64,000 nt of DNA from Schistosoma haematobium (GCF_000699445.3 NC_067198.1:4746801-4810800); one strand, 5' to 3'; counted from the first letter of the stretch, positions 44,590-55,518 are shown. Notes: generated from the sequence alone by a model not told the origin. Translations and numbers: made by a program.

Positions 44590-45030
44590 CAAAGATGGAT
44601 AGTGACTAGTGGTGGAATCCAGAACTCTCGTTTTGTTCTATTTCGGACTCGTCCGCCGAATGTACCCACATCTCAAAGTTGATGTTCACTCTAAGACTCG
44701 AGCCACTTGTTTGTAGAATGAGGTGAAATTTAAATTCATATAGTATTGTTTACTTCAATCAGGCTATTAAGACTCAGTAGTTAAATGGATAACGTGATGG
44801 CGTTTGAATCGAACGGTACTGGGTTCGAGTTCTAGAGTGATTATCAACTGTGAGAAACAGGTACAACAAATTGACGAGTCCTGAATAGAATGAAACGCGC
44901 GTCAAACGGGATTCCAATTCTAGCAACTATCTATCTTTACTTATAATGCTCGTGAATTAAGACTATATCTAGGCAATAGGCAAAGTATGCATATATGCCA
45001 ATAATAAGAGGCTGATCATTTGAAATCCTG
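44590..45030. repeat. Smα-like inverted pair
   Basis: Minus unit (44590-44760) and plus unit (44765-45030), head-to-head. The plus unit has a clear A box and B box (GGGTTCGAGTTC, 44821) and a ribozyme with TTGACGA and a weak stem II, though GAAACGCGCGTC is intact. Neither copy looks active. Confidence 0.75.
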
Positions 45031-45099
45031 ACATCAATCTTAAGAGTTAAGTGAACGAAACAAAGTGAATTTAATAAAATCAAATAATTTTTGTAGAGC

Positions 45100-45330
45100 T
45101 GTGGGGCGTGCTACTTATATTGATATAAGTACTATGTGACGCGAGTCAGGAATGTAATGTCTGGCAGCAGAAGATGGGGAAGATCAAGAAAGGAAGAGTG
45201 GGAATAGAAAGCAATTAGTATGAAAAATGGAAGAACAATGAAGTTCGTGAAAATTATTGAAAATTTTGCAAATTAAGCATTATAGTATGGTTTTTCTATT
45301 TCATCAAGTATGTTTATTATTAAGATTAAC
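45100..45330 (+). mobile_element. Repeat C, 3'-truncated
   Basis: Starts TGTGGGGCGTGCTACTTATA and matches the copy at 54535 closely over about 200 bp, then loses the 3' end. The match includes the unusual string GTCTGGCAGCAGAAGATGGG. Confidence 0.7.
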
Positions 45331-45484
45331 AACTTCATAAATGATTTGGTCCCTGACCATGTTTCTAAATAAATGATCTTTATTTTAAATATAAACGTTT
45401 ATTGCAACACATAGTCATTATAGATATCTGAAGAAGTATGGTTTTGATGGTACCATGTTAAATTCATCTAAATATAATAATGAT

Positions 45485-45712
45485 TATTTCAGAAGAGGTT
45501 TTGTGGATAATATAGTAATTTCAATAGTTGAGAGATCATGAGTCAGTTGAAGCTAAACCACCATGGGAAACTTGAAAGGACTAGACGGTTGTTTTATCCT
45601 AATATGAACTTCATAGCAATGAACATTCATGATTCTTCATGCACGATTCAAACCCAGAACGTATTGATCTCGCACACATCAATTCTACTACGAAACTATT
45701 AAAATCTCCACA
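45485..45712 (-). repeat. Family B repeat, decayed
   Basis: Tail, hammerhead remnant and B box remnant on the minus strand, followed by a short plus-oriented tail (about 45675-45712). Confidence 0.6.
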
Positions 45713-45750
45713 AAACCACCTAATGATTTTATATATTTGTTTATATAATT

Positions 45751-46157
45751 TTCGAATCCGGCGAGGCAGGGTCGTGGATGCTCACTTCTGAAAAGTCCCA
45801 TCCTAGGACGAAACGGCCGTCCAGTCCTTCCAGGTTTCCCATAATTGTCTAACTTCAATTGACTCATGATCTCAACCATTGAAATTACTACAAACCCCAC
45901 AAAACCCCTTCTAATACTACTCAACATATGCTCACTAGTGACTGGTATATCCTGGAGTTCTAGTGAGAAGCGGTGACTAACGGAGCTCAACCAGGTCTGT
46001 TGTGAGATAGTAACTCACTGTTGATAATGGTGGGCGGTGGCGCAACTCCTTGGATTGTTTGAAGGTAGACATTAACACCGTTGAAAGCTGGTCAGCTCAG
46101 TGTTATAGAGGTTAAGCGCTCACGCGCGAGAGTGATATATCCTGGGTTGGAATCCCA
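45751..46157 (+). repeat. Family B repeat, circularly permuted monomer
   Basis: The copy begins inside the B box (TTCGAATCCGGCGAGG, 45751), runs through hammerhead, tail, head and A box, and ends at the same B-box position (GGGTTGGAATCCC, 46145-46157). The repeat distance is 396 bp. The hammerhead has CTGAAAA in place of CTGAGGA but otherwise retains GTCC/GGAC, GAAA and ACGGCCGTC. Ends at the same internal point imply a permuted, circular or tandem template. Confidence 0.75.
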
Positions 46158-46159
46158 CT

Positions 46160-46555
46160 TTCAAATCACTTTCACATAATGATTATAATTTAATTAACTT
46201 GGTAACTACGATATTAAAAGCTTTCTATAAAAACCAGTGTAGTAATTTGTATAAATTTTTATAACTGAATGAAAATAAATTTTATTTGAAGTCTGTGTTA
46301 GATATAAACGTAATCTGATCATCTATTTACTTATTACGATATTGATAATTGGAAAAAGTAATAATAATCAAGGACAAACTATACAAATTGAAATATGGAA
46401 AAGGTAAAGATAAAAAATAAAAGATAATAAGAATCACATTACTTCAAATATTATATCAATATAATTAGGACATATCTGTTCAAGTATAAACACACAAAAA
46501 AGATTGAATTGATAATTGAGCATTGGACAGATTGTTATAAATGAAAAACAATATA
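46160..46555. other. AT-rich sequence, nothing recognised
   Basis: No supported feature was identified. Confidence 0.4.
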
Positions 46556-46587
46556 GTTGCAGATATCTTAATGAGTAGAAAAATTGG

Positions 46588-46636
46588 ATTTTCTGACGTT
46601 TCGTCACTTAACGTAAGCCACTTCTTCAGAGCAAAT
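46588..46636 (-). ncRNA. Penelope-type minimal hammerhead, left repeat
   Basis: On the minus strand, stem I is ATTTGCT with AGAAAAT (one mismatch), the core is CTGAAGA, stem II is GTGGCTT/AAGTGAC (one G-G mismatch) preceded by one extra A, then GAAA, a tiny stem III ACGT, and GTC. The extra base before stem II makes activity uncertain. Confidence 0.65.
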
Positions 46637-46759
46637 AAATAATCAATTCAACAATAATTCATGTTTAAATAGTACAACGGAACAATGCAAGAATATTATG
46701 TGATCAATAGAAAAAAACGGATCTGAATAAGTCATTGTCATGTCATTTAATTTGAAGTC

Positions 46760-47084
46760 TATCCAGTTCTACGGGATTATTAGGAGGTTTTTTTGCGTAC
46801 CTAATATGTTCTTTGGTACGAATCAAGATTTTTTGAGATGACTCTCTAATATAGAAAGCATCACAATCGACACAACCTTATTTGTAGACGCAGTTCTGTG
46901 TTGACATGAATGGGATTTTTTTTCTTTTAAGCGAATTAAAGTATTTCGAAGTGTGTTCATCGTTTTGTAACATACTTAAATTCTGTGTTGTTTTAGAGTT
47001 CTTTGGAGTTCTTCTGTTGTGCCATGACGGTATGGTAAAATTAAATCGGTAATAGCAGTTCACGCCATTTTCAACGACCACCAA
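46760..47084 (-). pseudogene. GIY-YIG endonuclease remnant of a Penelope-like element
   Basis: The minus frame from 47084 encodes MSTQNCVYK, then a stop at 46878, then continues in the same frame with GCVDCDAFYIRESS and LIRTKEHIRYAKKP. This is the VYK...C..C..FYIGES...R..EH layout of the nuclease domain, with Arg in place of the Gly of YIG. Stop and substitution both indicate loss of function. Confidence 0.75.
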
Positions 47085-47501
47085 AACGATTTTAAAAGTA
47101 TCAAAATATTACAAAATGATTCTTCCAATTACAAAAAAAGGAGACTAGTTGAAGAGTTCCATATAATACTTATTCCTACTGCTCTCAATAGAAAAGAAGG
47201 ACTTACTATACATCTTACTTGGACTATCTATCCTAGCCACCTAGTCTGATATTATTCACAATTCACACTATTATCTTGCTAATTAAAGTCTATCCTTTCT
47301 CACCATAAGGCTAACACATTTTTCATCCTTAACAGTGCACAATTACATACACACACACAAATTTACATACATGTCGCTTATGAATCACTTTGACCGAAAT
47401 GACATGACAATGACATATTCAGATCTGTTTTTTGTTGTTGATTGATCACATAATATTCCATTGTACTATTTAAACATGAAGTATTGTTGAATTGATTATT
47501 T

Positions 47502-47550
47502 ATTTTCTCTGAAGAGGTGGCTTACATTGAGTGACGAAACGTCAGAAAAT
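47502..47550 (+). ncRNA. Penelope-type minimal hammerhead, right repeat
   Basis: Stem I ATTTTCT (47502-47508) pairs perfectly with AGAAAAT (47544-47550). The core is CTGAAGA (47509-47515). Stem II is GTGGCTT/GAGTGAC with a mismatch and wobbles after one extra G, GAAA is at 47536-47539, stem III is ACGT, and cleavage is predicted after GTC at 47543. Confidence 0.7.
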
Positions 47551-47721
47551 CCAATTTTGCTACTTATTAAGATATCTACAAATATATTAATTTATTTGTA
47601 CACAAGAAGGTTGTACTTTCTCATAACTAAAACTTCAACAAACTTATCAAAATCATTAAAATTAATTTTATGATTAGTTTGAACTATGTGTCGTAGGTAC
47701 AGGAAATTGGAATTTTGTCAT

Positions 47722-48132
47722 CTACTCCACAAAACCCCTTCTGATACTAATCAACAAATGCTCACTAGTGACGGTCTCCAAGAGATATATCCTGGAGTTC
47801 TAGTGAGAAGCTGTGACCAGTGGAGTTCAACTGGGTCAGTTGTAAGGTAGTTACTCACTGATGATAATGGTGGATGTGTCACTCAATTTGGTGGATTAGT
47901 TGAAGTTAGACATTAACACCGTTGGATGCCGGCCGGCTCAGTGGTCTGGTCGTTAAGTGCTCACGCGCGAGACCAGTAGGTTCTTCGTTTGAATATCGCA
48001 GGCGGTAGGCGGGATCGTTGGTGTGCACCGCTGAGGAGTTCCATAATAGGACGAAACGGCCACCCAATGTTTCCAGGTTTTCCATGGTGATCTAGCTTCA
48101 ATTAACTCATGATCTTAACTGTTGACATTTAA
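47722..48132 (+). repeat. Family B repeat, permuted full monomer
   Basis: Starts in the tail (CTCCACAAAACCCCTTCTG), then head, A box, B box (TCGTTTGAATATCGC, mutated), hammerhead, and returns to the tail (CATGATCTTAACTGTTGACA). This is a single unit of about 405 bp broken within the tail. The hammerhead keeps CTGAGGA and GAAA, but its cleavage triplet reads ACC. Confidence 0.75.
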
Positions 48133-48534
48133 GTATAATTTTCGAGTCATTTTGATGCAACTTTTAACCCGTCTGTCTTTGTATGTGTGTACAATGAATA
48201 AATAAATTAGTATCCGTAGTTAAAATATATAAGTTGATTAGGGGTTTTGTGAAATATACACGTTATTTTTTTTCAATAATTGCGATTTTGGCTGCCTAGT
48301 ACATTTTACCGATAATCGATTTATATGTTTATTTTCGTACAATTGTATATAATACACATTTGAATTGTAGAATATCAGAAATCTAAAAACACAATAGAAT
48401 GGTAAAATCTACTGATGAACATAGTTAGTTTATCATTCTATTTCAAGGCATCATACAGATGATAAATCAGCGAAAATCTCTATGATTGACATAATTGTAA
48501 TAAGAAGGCTTAGTATTCTTTAGGTAAGAAAAAT

Positions 48535-48892
48535 GATCCGTTTGTCGGACACTATTAGCAACAACCTACTGTGGGAAAGAACGAGCCAGATCCCAGCGGA
48601 GGAAGAAATAAGGAAGAAGCGCTGGAAGTAAATAGGACACACATTGAGGAAAACACCCAACTGCGTCACAAAACAAGCCCTCACATGGAATCCTCAAGGC
48701 TAAATGAAAAGAGGAAGACCAAAGAAGAACACGTTACGCCGGTAAAATGGAAATAGACATGAGAAAAATGGACAAGAATTGGATGGACCTAGAAAAGAAG
48801 GTCCAGGACAGAGTGGGTTGGAGAATGCTGGTCGGCGGCCTATGCTCCATTGGGAGTAACTGGCGTAAGTAATTAAGTAAGTAAGTATGTCA
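48535..48892 (+). pseudogene. RTE reverse transcriptase 3' fragment with TAAG tail
   Basis: Encodes [21 protein letters not shown], then after a stop [32 protein letters not shown] and frameshifts thereafter, ending near AAGTAAGTAAGTATG. It is closest to the fragment at 30440-30878, with which it shares an extra Lys codon after GRPKK. Confidence 0.85.
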
Positions 48893-48948
48893 CAAACTAA
48901 AGATACAAGAGTTATCCAAACTATAAACAAAATGATTTTAAATCATAG

Positions 48949-48983
<35 letters not shown>
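48949..48983. repeat. (TA)n microsatellite
   Basis: About 34 bp of TA repeat. Confidence 0.9.
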
Positions 48984-49449
48984 TCATCGGTAGTAAACAT
49001 GCTCTTAATAATGGTTTCAACATTGAGAAATGCTCTATCATACATATTACCTTTGTCTCTTATATAAAAGGGTGAGTAATAAAAAACATGACAACCAATT
49101 AGAGGACAGAGATTATGCGGAAAATTGAATTAGTAGGTTATGTGCGAGTGATTATCGTTCCTAAAAAGATTTTAGCCTTTCTAATAAAATTCGACTTTTC
49201 TTGTAACCATCTTAGCATATTTCTAATTAAAAAATCTAATAGTAATTAGGATGAAATATAATGTTGAGAGGAATGGAAAACAATAAAATTATGTAAGTGA
49301 TAATGTTTTTAACCTCTTGCAAATATTTCATTTTATGTAAAGTTTACGCTTGATTTGTTACGTATATACAAACATTAACTGTTTAGTTTACACATATATG
49401 TTTGAAAAAGAAATGAGATATTTCACATACTAATAAATGTACACATGAG

Positions 49450-49480
<31 letters not shown>

Positions 49481-49640
49481 AGTGGTGTATGCTACTTACG
49501 TTGATAGATATAAGTAGTATGTAACACCAATCAAAAGTAGAATGTCTAACAAGAGAAGAGTGAGAAGATCGAATTAGAGAGAGCAAGAATGTAAACAGAG
49601 AGTAATTGTAATAACAACAGAATTGAAAGAATCATTCAAT
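49450..49640 (+). repeat. (CTA)n microsatellite followed by a partial repeat C
   Basis: The trinucleotide tract at 49450-49481 abuts the start of a repeat C element (TGGTGTATGCTACTTACG) that runs to about 49640 without a recognisable 3' end. Confidence 0.7.
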
Positions 49641-50090
49641 CTACTTTTCAAAATGATCCATTTAAAAATAGTTATCACATTGACAACTATAAACATTAGA
49701 TTTTACAGTAAATGAAGTTACTTTAATGAATCACTGGATATTTACTAATAAATACATTATTATACATTGAATAGTTATATGGTTATATTAACCAATGATT
49801 TTATCTACTTCCCTTCTATGAAAAAAACGAAAGATCAATCATTTAAATCGTTGTCTACAACATCTTTTTAATGTTTTCCGTATGATCCATTGGAATATCA
49901 ACTTTTCGACGTTTTACTTTATGTAAAATAGTAGTCGATAGCGTCAGATAATACTCGAAAAGTCTATCAATAGAAGAACTAGGTTGAAAATTATCAAAGA
50001 CAAATAGATTTCAGACTAATTTAGTGTAAAACAATAGTTTAACAATGTTCAACTATGAATAATCTTTGTTTTATAACCAATAATAATGAT
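49641..50090. other. AT-rich sequence, nothing recognised
   Basis: No supported feature was identified. Confidence 0.4.
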
Positions 50091-50094
50091 AATA

Positions 50095-50535
50095 ATATCG
50101 AGGCATACGCACAGTATGCACATATGCCAATAACAAACTGATCAATTGCAGTCTTAAACGTCAATGGGAAGATACAAACCGAACAATACCAAGTGAATTC
50201 AAATTCACTCCATTGCACAAGCAAGTGGTTATCAGGAATCAGTAGCTGAGTGGATAAGGCGATGGCGTTTCAAGCGAATGGTACTGGGTTCGAGTCTTAG
50301 AGTGAACATCAACTCTGAGATGCAGGAACATGCAGCTGACGAGTACCAAATGGGACGAAACACGCGTCTTAGATTTCACTGCTAGCCACTATCCATCATT
50401 GCTTACAAATAGCTTGTGAATTAAGGTAATATCGAGGCATACGCACAGTATGCACATATGCCAATAACAAACTGATCAATTGCAGTCTTAAACGTCAATG
50501 GGAAGATACAAGCCAAACAATACCAAGTGAATAAT
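50095..50535 (+). repeat. Smα-like tandem, one full unit plus about 0.3 unit
   Basis: ATATCGAGGCATACGCACAG begins at 50095 and again at 50429, so the monomer is 334 bp. About 100 bp are duplicated with only a couple of differences. The unit contains A box TAGCTGAGTGG (50244), B box GGGTTCGAGTC (50286) and one hammerhead. The period matches the satellite nature reported for schistosome Smα. Confidence 0.9.
50330..50374 (+). ncRNA. Smα-type hammerhead ribozyme, mutated stems
   Basis: Core CTGACGA (50336-50342), GAAA and GTC are intact. Stem I is weakened (ATGCAG against TTAGAT), stem III is ACACGCGT with one changed base, and stem II is GTAC/GGAC with a mismatch. Confidence 0.65.
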
Positions 50536-50834
50536 AATCTATGGTTTGTTATAATGATATTTGTGCATGTATTCTTGTAATCCAATGAACCAATAAGGAT
50601 GATGTAATTTAACTTAAATATATATGCTAACAGTTATACTACTTACTCATAATGGTTCCTATCAATATTAATAGATCAAATTACAGACAGAGATAAATCT
50701 AACTTTGTACTAACTAAATGTCATGTATTTATTGATTTATACATTATGTTCATGAAATTATGGAAAAAAGTATAATTAAACGTATTAATACACATTATTA
50801 TTACTATTATTATTAGTTATGATATTTTGGTTAG
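50536..50834. other. AT-rich sequence, nothing recognised
   Basis: No supported feature was identified. Confidence 0.4.
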
Positions 50835-51396
50835 TGTTGTGAACAGGAAAACAAGAAGCCCTGACAAACTACGAAAGCTATTTTTCGGGACGTTATTCCA
50901 TTTTTATTCAAAGCTTGTAAAACACTGACATTTATTTTTGTCCTTAATCTATTCAAAAGAACATAAGCTTTAGTTCGATGTATGATTTATTGCCATACCC
51001 TTTTTCTGTTCCGAAGCTATTGTGATTTAAACATAATGTCTTGCACCCTATTTTCTATTCTAATTCCCAGCTTTGGACATAATTGTATTTTTTTCCTAAT
51101 TATCGGTACATTGTGGTCGGGTTATTCACTTATTTATTCATGTACCTTTTTACACCGAACTGAAATCAAGATATCAGGAATAGATCGAGTAGTGTTCCAG
51201 TTGTCTTGTCTCCTCTCATTCGCGTGCTCGTCAGCCAATCAGGCGATATAATAGTTTTCTTCTCTCTACCCCACTTCGAACTCACGCGTACTAGCCTCAA
51301 GGTTAAGTCGGTCAGCCTATAACGCCAAGGTCTTAATCTGAACTAGATAATTATCCTAAGCACCAAGAGTGAGTAGACAGAGCAAAGGACATAACA
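50835..51396. mobile_element. Solo LTR with 5-bp target duplication
   Basis: The element begins TGTTGTGAACAGG and ends GGACATAACA, with TG...CA ends and inverted tips TGTTRTG/CATAACA. It is flanked exactly by GTTAG (50830-50834 and 51397-51401). The 562-bp interior is less AT-rich and has a CCAAT-TATA-like AGCCAATCAGGCGATATAAT (about 51232), consistent with an LTR promoter. The frame at 50982-51251 has no retroviral-type motif and is not called. BEL or Gypsy origin cannot be decided without an internal region. Confidence 0.85.
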
Positions 51397-51743
51397 GTTA
51401 GATATGAAAATGGGAGTAAATAGAAATACTTTGACACTTTTCATAAACTAATACTAATTAAATTGTAGTCATTTTGATGAAGTTTTGTTCTTTGAGATAA
51501 ATGGTTTCGGTTGTAGAGCTATCATCGTTCTTCTGAACAATATCATCAGCATAAATGTCTATCATCCAGCTTAAAGAACAAAATTTCATCAAGATCATCC
51601 ATCTGAGCTATAAGTCTTTTTTATCATCTCAAAATTATAATCAATTCCACAATGATAATAAACTAGGAAAATACACTGATGATATGATTTTAATGTCCAA
51701 ACATTTTAATATATCAGTTTTAGCAATATTTGATATATGGGAC
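51397..51743. other. AT-rich sequence, nothing certain
   Basis: A frame at 51555-51776 contains YTDDMILMS, faintly like an RT active-site box, but without other motifs. Confidence 0.35.
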
Positions 51744-51744
51744 T

Positions 51745-52171
51745 CCAGTGCCTCCAGGTTTTTAATGGTGGTTTAAGATCAATCAGTCCATGATCTCAAT
51801 CAAAAACTTATTAATCTCCACAACCCCTATACTGATAAATACTATGTTCTCACTAGTGACTAGCTTCGTGAGAGAATTCTCGGAGTTCTAGTGAGAAGCC
51901 GAGACCAGTGGAGCTAATCCGTGTCGGGTAGAGATAGGTATGTACCCAAGTACAATGGAAGATGGTCGAGCGATTTCGTCAATTGGTTTATGTTAGACAC
52001 TTACACCATCAAATGCCGGCTCAGTGAAGGCCCTGGGTTCGAATCTCGCGAGCGGGATTGTGGATTAGCACTACTGAGGAGTCCCACGATAGGACAAAAC
52101 GGCCATCCAGTGCTTGCAGGTTTCCAAAAGGTGGTCTAACACCAATCGGTTCATGATCTCAATCAAAAACA
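51745..52171 (+). repeat. Family B2 repeat starting at the predicted cleavage site
   Basis: The first recognisable bases are CCAGTGCCTCCAGG, the sequence that directly follows the GTC cleavage triplet in complete units. The copy then runs tail, head, shortened A box, B box (GGGTTCGAATCTCGCGAG), hammerhead and a second partial tail. The internal hammerhead keeps CTGAGGA and GTCC/GGAC but reads AAAA in place of GAAA. Confidence 0.75.
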
Positions 52172-52181
52172 AATACATCAG

Positions 52182-52215
<34 letters not shown>
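52182..52215. repeat. (TA)n microsatellite
   Basis: About 33 bp of TA repeat, directly after the family B2 copy. Confidence 0.9.
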
Positions 52216-52217
<2 letters not shown>

Positions 52218-53115
52218 CTGATTTAAAGAAACTAACTTTCATATTACTGAATTTCAGACAGTATAAAGATATACATATATCTGAATATATTCAGTATGGT
52301 TGAAATCCTGAAACAAGTTCAATATAAAGCCTTTATAATGAATAATTTTGATTAATTATACATATAAATATAAAGTATATCACTGATATACATCTTTTGT
52401 TTTTATAAGCATGTGTCATTATATAAGTTGATGACTATGAAATGATTGAATCTATTACGTAATGAATTAGAGCATAGTGATTTATAAATCATAATACAAA
52501 TGACAACCAAATATTTATTTCTTATAAACGTTAACTGTCTAAATTTACTGTCAGATTTGATCACCATTAGTTAGCTATATTTAAAATAAGTGTAATAGTA
52601 TAATATAATTCATTACTGATTTCAATATTAATTTAATAAGATTGAGGTAGTTGTAAAAAAATAAATAAGCAACTAAATCAATCTGATGTTGATTACCCGG
52701 TAAGTTGTTGTGTCAGTTTTAGCTCATTAACATTCCCAATTGATTATTAAACCAATTTATATATACATTTTTTGTAGCAAGGTTCTTTTCTACAGTATGA
52801 GGTTGCTAACCTCTATACACAACCTTCTTTCTTTATTCAGGCTTAGGATCGGTCGTAACCCTAGAAGGACTTTAGGAGGAGGAAGATATCAAAAGAATGA
52901 AAAAAAACACTTGACGAAATTTCGGAAAGAGAACTTAGAACATGATTACTTGGTAAATCCTGATCGACAGCCTATGCTGATAATTGTAACTTATTTTTCT
53001 TTAGATGCACACAGCTGAGGAGTTCCGAAATAAGACGAAACGGCTGTTCAATACTTCCAGATTTTCTATGGTGATCTGGCATTAATTGACTCATCATCTC
53101 AACTATTAAAAGATA
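52216..53115 (+). repeat. AT-rich stretch with a LINE-leader-like piece and family B fragment
   Basis: 52770-52990 resembles 63140-63260 (TAGCAAGGTTCTTTTCTAC, AACCCTAGAAGGAC), which precedes an RT fragment there, so it may be LINE leader sequence. 53005-53110 is a family B hammerhead-and-tail fragment (CTGAGGAGTTC, GACGAAACGGCTGTTC) with a weak stem II. Confidence 0.5.
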
Positions 53116-53149
53116 TTTTAATTCTTAATTTCAATTAAATTTGTAATTA

Positions 53150-53460
53150 TGGGGTGCGCTACTGATATATACATGAGTAGTAGATAACGATAGTCAGGTA
53201 TAGAACGTATTTTAGTAGAAAATCGAAAAGGAAAAAAAACGGTAATGGAAAGCAATTTGTATGAAACTACAGGAACAATGAAATCTGAGATGATTTTACC
53301 GATATTTACAAAGGAACAGTCAAATTGGATACAATTGATTGACATAATACAAATGAACTATTTACGGTAATGATTCGCAGATTTTAGTAAGACATTGCGT
53401 AATTTGTTTTTAAATACCTTCCATTGACCTAAACGTGTGTTCTTCTTCTTCTTCACTATA
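53150..53460 (+). mobile_element. Repeat C, solo-LTR-like element
   Basis: Starts TGGGGTGCGCTACTGATATA and ends CTTCTTCACTATA. Interior matches the copy at 21538 (AATTGATTGACATAATAC region). No clear target duplication was seen. Confidence 0.65.
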
Positions 53461-53799
53461 GAATTACAACATGGATAACAACTTGTGAAAGAAACATACT
53501 TTAACGTGGTGATATATTTTTATTGTTTAGTTTTACATATAATCTTATTAACCACATATATATTGAATGATATAAATTGGCGAAGCCACTAAGCACATGA
53601 TAATTGTTATTGCCACACATATCAAATTAATTATTAATTACGTGTCTTATATTGTTTTTTTTTAAAAGAAAGAAACGTCAGTTTCTCTTTAGAAATACGT
53701 CATTAATTTCGTATTAAACTACTGTTCATCATGTCGAAAACAAATAATGATCTGCCAAGATTGAAAAAAAACAACGAAACAACAGTATCTACAGTTAAA

Positions 53800-54295
53800 T
53801 TCACTTGGTATGGTTTTACTTGGATCTTCCAATTGTTATTTAGAACTGCAATTGATCAGTCTCACTTATTGGTATATGTGCGTGCTGTGGGGATTGCCTC
53901 GATATAGCCTTAAGTCACAAGCTTTTTAAACAAAGATAGATTGTGGCTAACAGTGGAATTTAGGACACGTGTTTGATTCTATTCAGGACTCGTCCACTAG
54001 ATGAACTTGCATTGCAGAGTTGATATACACTCTTGGACTCCATTTGTCAACATGAGACTGATCAGTTACAGTCCTAAATAACAATGGGAAGATACAAGTT
54101 AAACAAAACCATGTAGATTTAAAATTTCATTCATTGCGATGGCGTGATGGCGTTTGAAGTGAACGGTACTAGGTTCGAGTCCTGGAGTGAAAATCAACCC
54201 TGTGATGCAGGTACATCCTACTGACGAGTTCCAAATAGAATGAAGTGGCATATGTCAAACTGGCTTTCACTGCTAGCCAATATTTATCTTTAAAT
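53800..54295. repeat. Smα-like inverted pair, decayed ribozymes
   Basis: Minus unit (53800-54050) and plus unit (54055-54295) head-to-head. The plus unit keeps the B box (AGGTTCGAGTCCTGG) and CTGACGA but has lost GAAA (GAATGAAGTGG). The minus unit has a decayed core. Confidence 0.7.
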
Positions 54296-54534
54296 AAAAA
54301 CACCTACAGTTGCAAAGATAAAAATGTTCTAACCAATTTGTTTTTTTTCATGTTTAAAGGCATTCTTTTGTAAACTATTTGTAAAGCTGTATTCAATTAA
54401 GTAATTATTGTTAAGCATAATGAATATACAGCTAAGGAGTTGTTCTACATTATAATTAAATTTTTTAAATTGTCCATTGAAATGAAACTATAAATAGTAG
54501 ATAATCTTTGAAAAACTAAATCTTATGGTAGTAC

Positions 54535-54807
54535 TGTGGTGCGTGCTACTTATATTGGTATAAGTAGTATATGACGCGAGTCAGGAATTTAATGTCTGGC
54601 AGCAGAAGATGGGGAAGATCAAAAAAGGAAGAGCGGGAATAGAAAGCAATTAGTATGAAAAATGGAAGAACAATGAAGTTCGAGACAATTATTGAACATT
54701 TTGTAAATTAAGTATTATAGTATGGTATTTCTATTTAACCAAATAACTCTGTAATTTTGTGCTAAATAATAATTCGGTTGTCCTCAGCTGTGTTCTCCTT
54801 CACTACA
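54535..54807 (+). mobile_element. Repeat C, solo-LTR-like element with 4-bp target duplication
   Basis: Begins TGTGGTGCGTGCTACTTATA and ends TCACTACA, flanked by GTAC on both sides (54531-54534 and 54808-54811). An internal hairpin (CTACTTATATTGGTATAAG) follows the start, as in other copies. Confidence 0.8.
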
Positions 54808-54811
54808 GTAC

Positions 54812-55518
54812 AATTGAAAATTTAATTATTTCATAATGATTGATGATTATATTTAGTTAGAATAATAGTAATTTAGTGACTTAAGCAACAGAAGAGTAAA
54901 ATAAATAAACACCCAGGAGATTTTACTCACATCACACAAATGAATATGTAATTGTCAGCACCTTGAATATAGATTAAAAATAATAATTATAATAATATAC
55001 CTGGTTTCTCACTATGATATTAAGGCTATCTAAATGTAGTAGCTTAGACAATAATACCTAACCTTATTGGTTCGAATCTTAGTTTGAAAAACTGAGGAGT
55101 TCCAAAATCATACAAAACAGGAACCCTATTTTGTCATCTTAGATACAAATCAAACGTAGTAAAACATGTGACTAGATAAAAATATCAAAGCAATCTTTTT
55201 AAGGATCTTTATGTATCAACAGAGATGAATTCGTTATAATTCATCATATCAACAACTGAAATTTAAAATCTTTAATAAACAGAAATAATCAACAACGTTT
55301 TCATAATGAAGAAAAAAGGTCATCACTACAGAAACAGACTTGAAAAGTCTGTTTTACAAAGCTTGTCAATTATCAGACATTTCTATCTGGACATATAAAA
55401 TTAACCATGAAAGCTACTATACCAGAATTTACAAAAAAAATGACATAAAGAAATTTACGTCAAATGTGCATTTTAAAAATCATCAGAGCATTTATCAGAA
55501 AAAGCAACTAAAAATTGT
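54812..55518. other. AT-rich sequence, nothing recognised
   Basis: A trace of family B sequence (CTGAGGAGTTCC) occurs near 55092. Otherwise no supported feature was found. Confidence 0.4.

Larger units (their letters stand above)
46557..47585 (-). mobile_element. Penelope-like element with inverted terminal repeats and hammerheads
   Basis: Inverted repeats of about 190 bp (46557-46752 and 47397-47585) flank about 640 bp encoding a decayed GIY-YIG domain on the minus strand. Each terminal repeat carries a minimal hammerhead motif. Penelope-like retroelements are known to have LTR-like terminal repeats in direct or inverted orientation and to encode minimal hammerheads. Reverse transcriptase is missing, so this is a truncated copy. 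Confidence 0.8.

Noticed and set aside
50095..50535. CRISPR-like array
   Set aside because: Only two long direct repeats, in a eukaryotic satellite unit; no short repeat-spacer pattern.
50982..51251. 89-residue frame
   Set aside because: It lies wholly within the solo LTR 50835-51396 and shows no domain.
51555..51776. YTDDMILMS as a reverse transcriptase box
   Set aside because: No other RT motif surrounds it, and the frame runs into a family B2 repeat.
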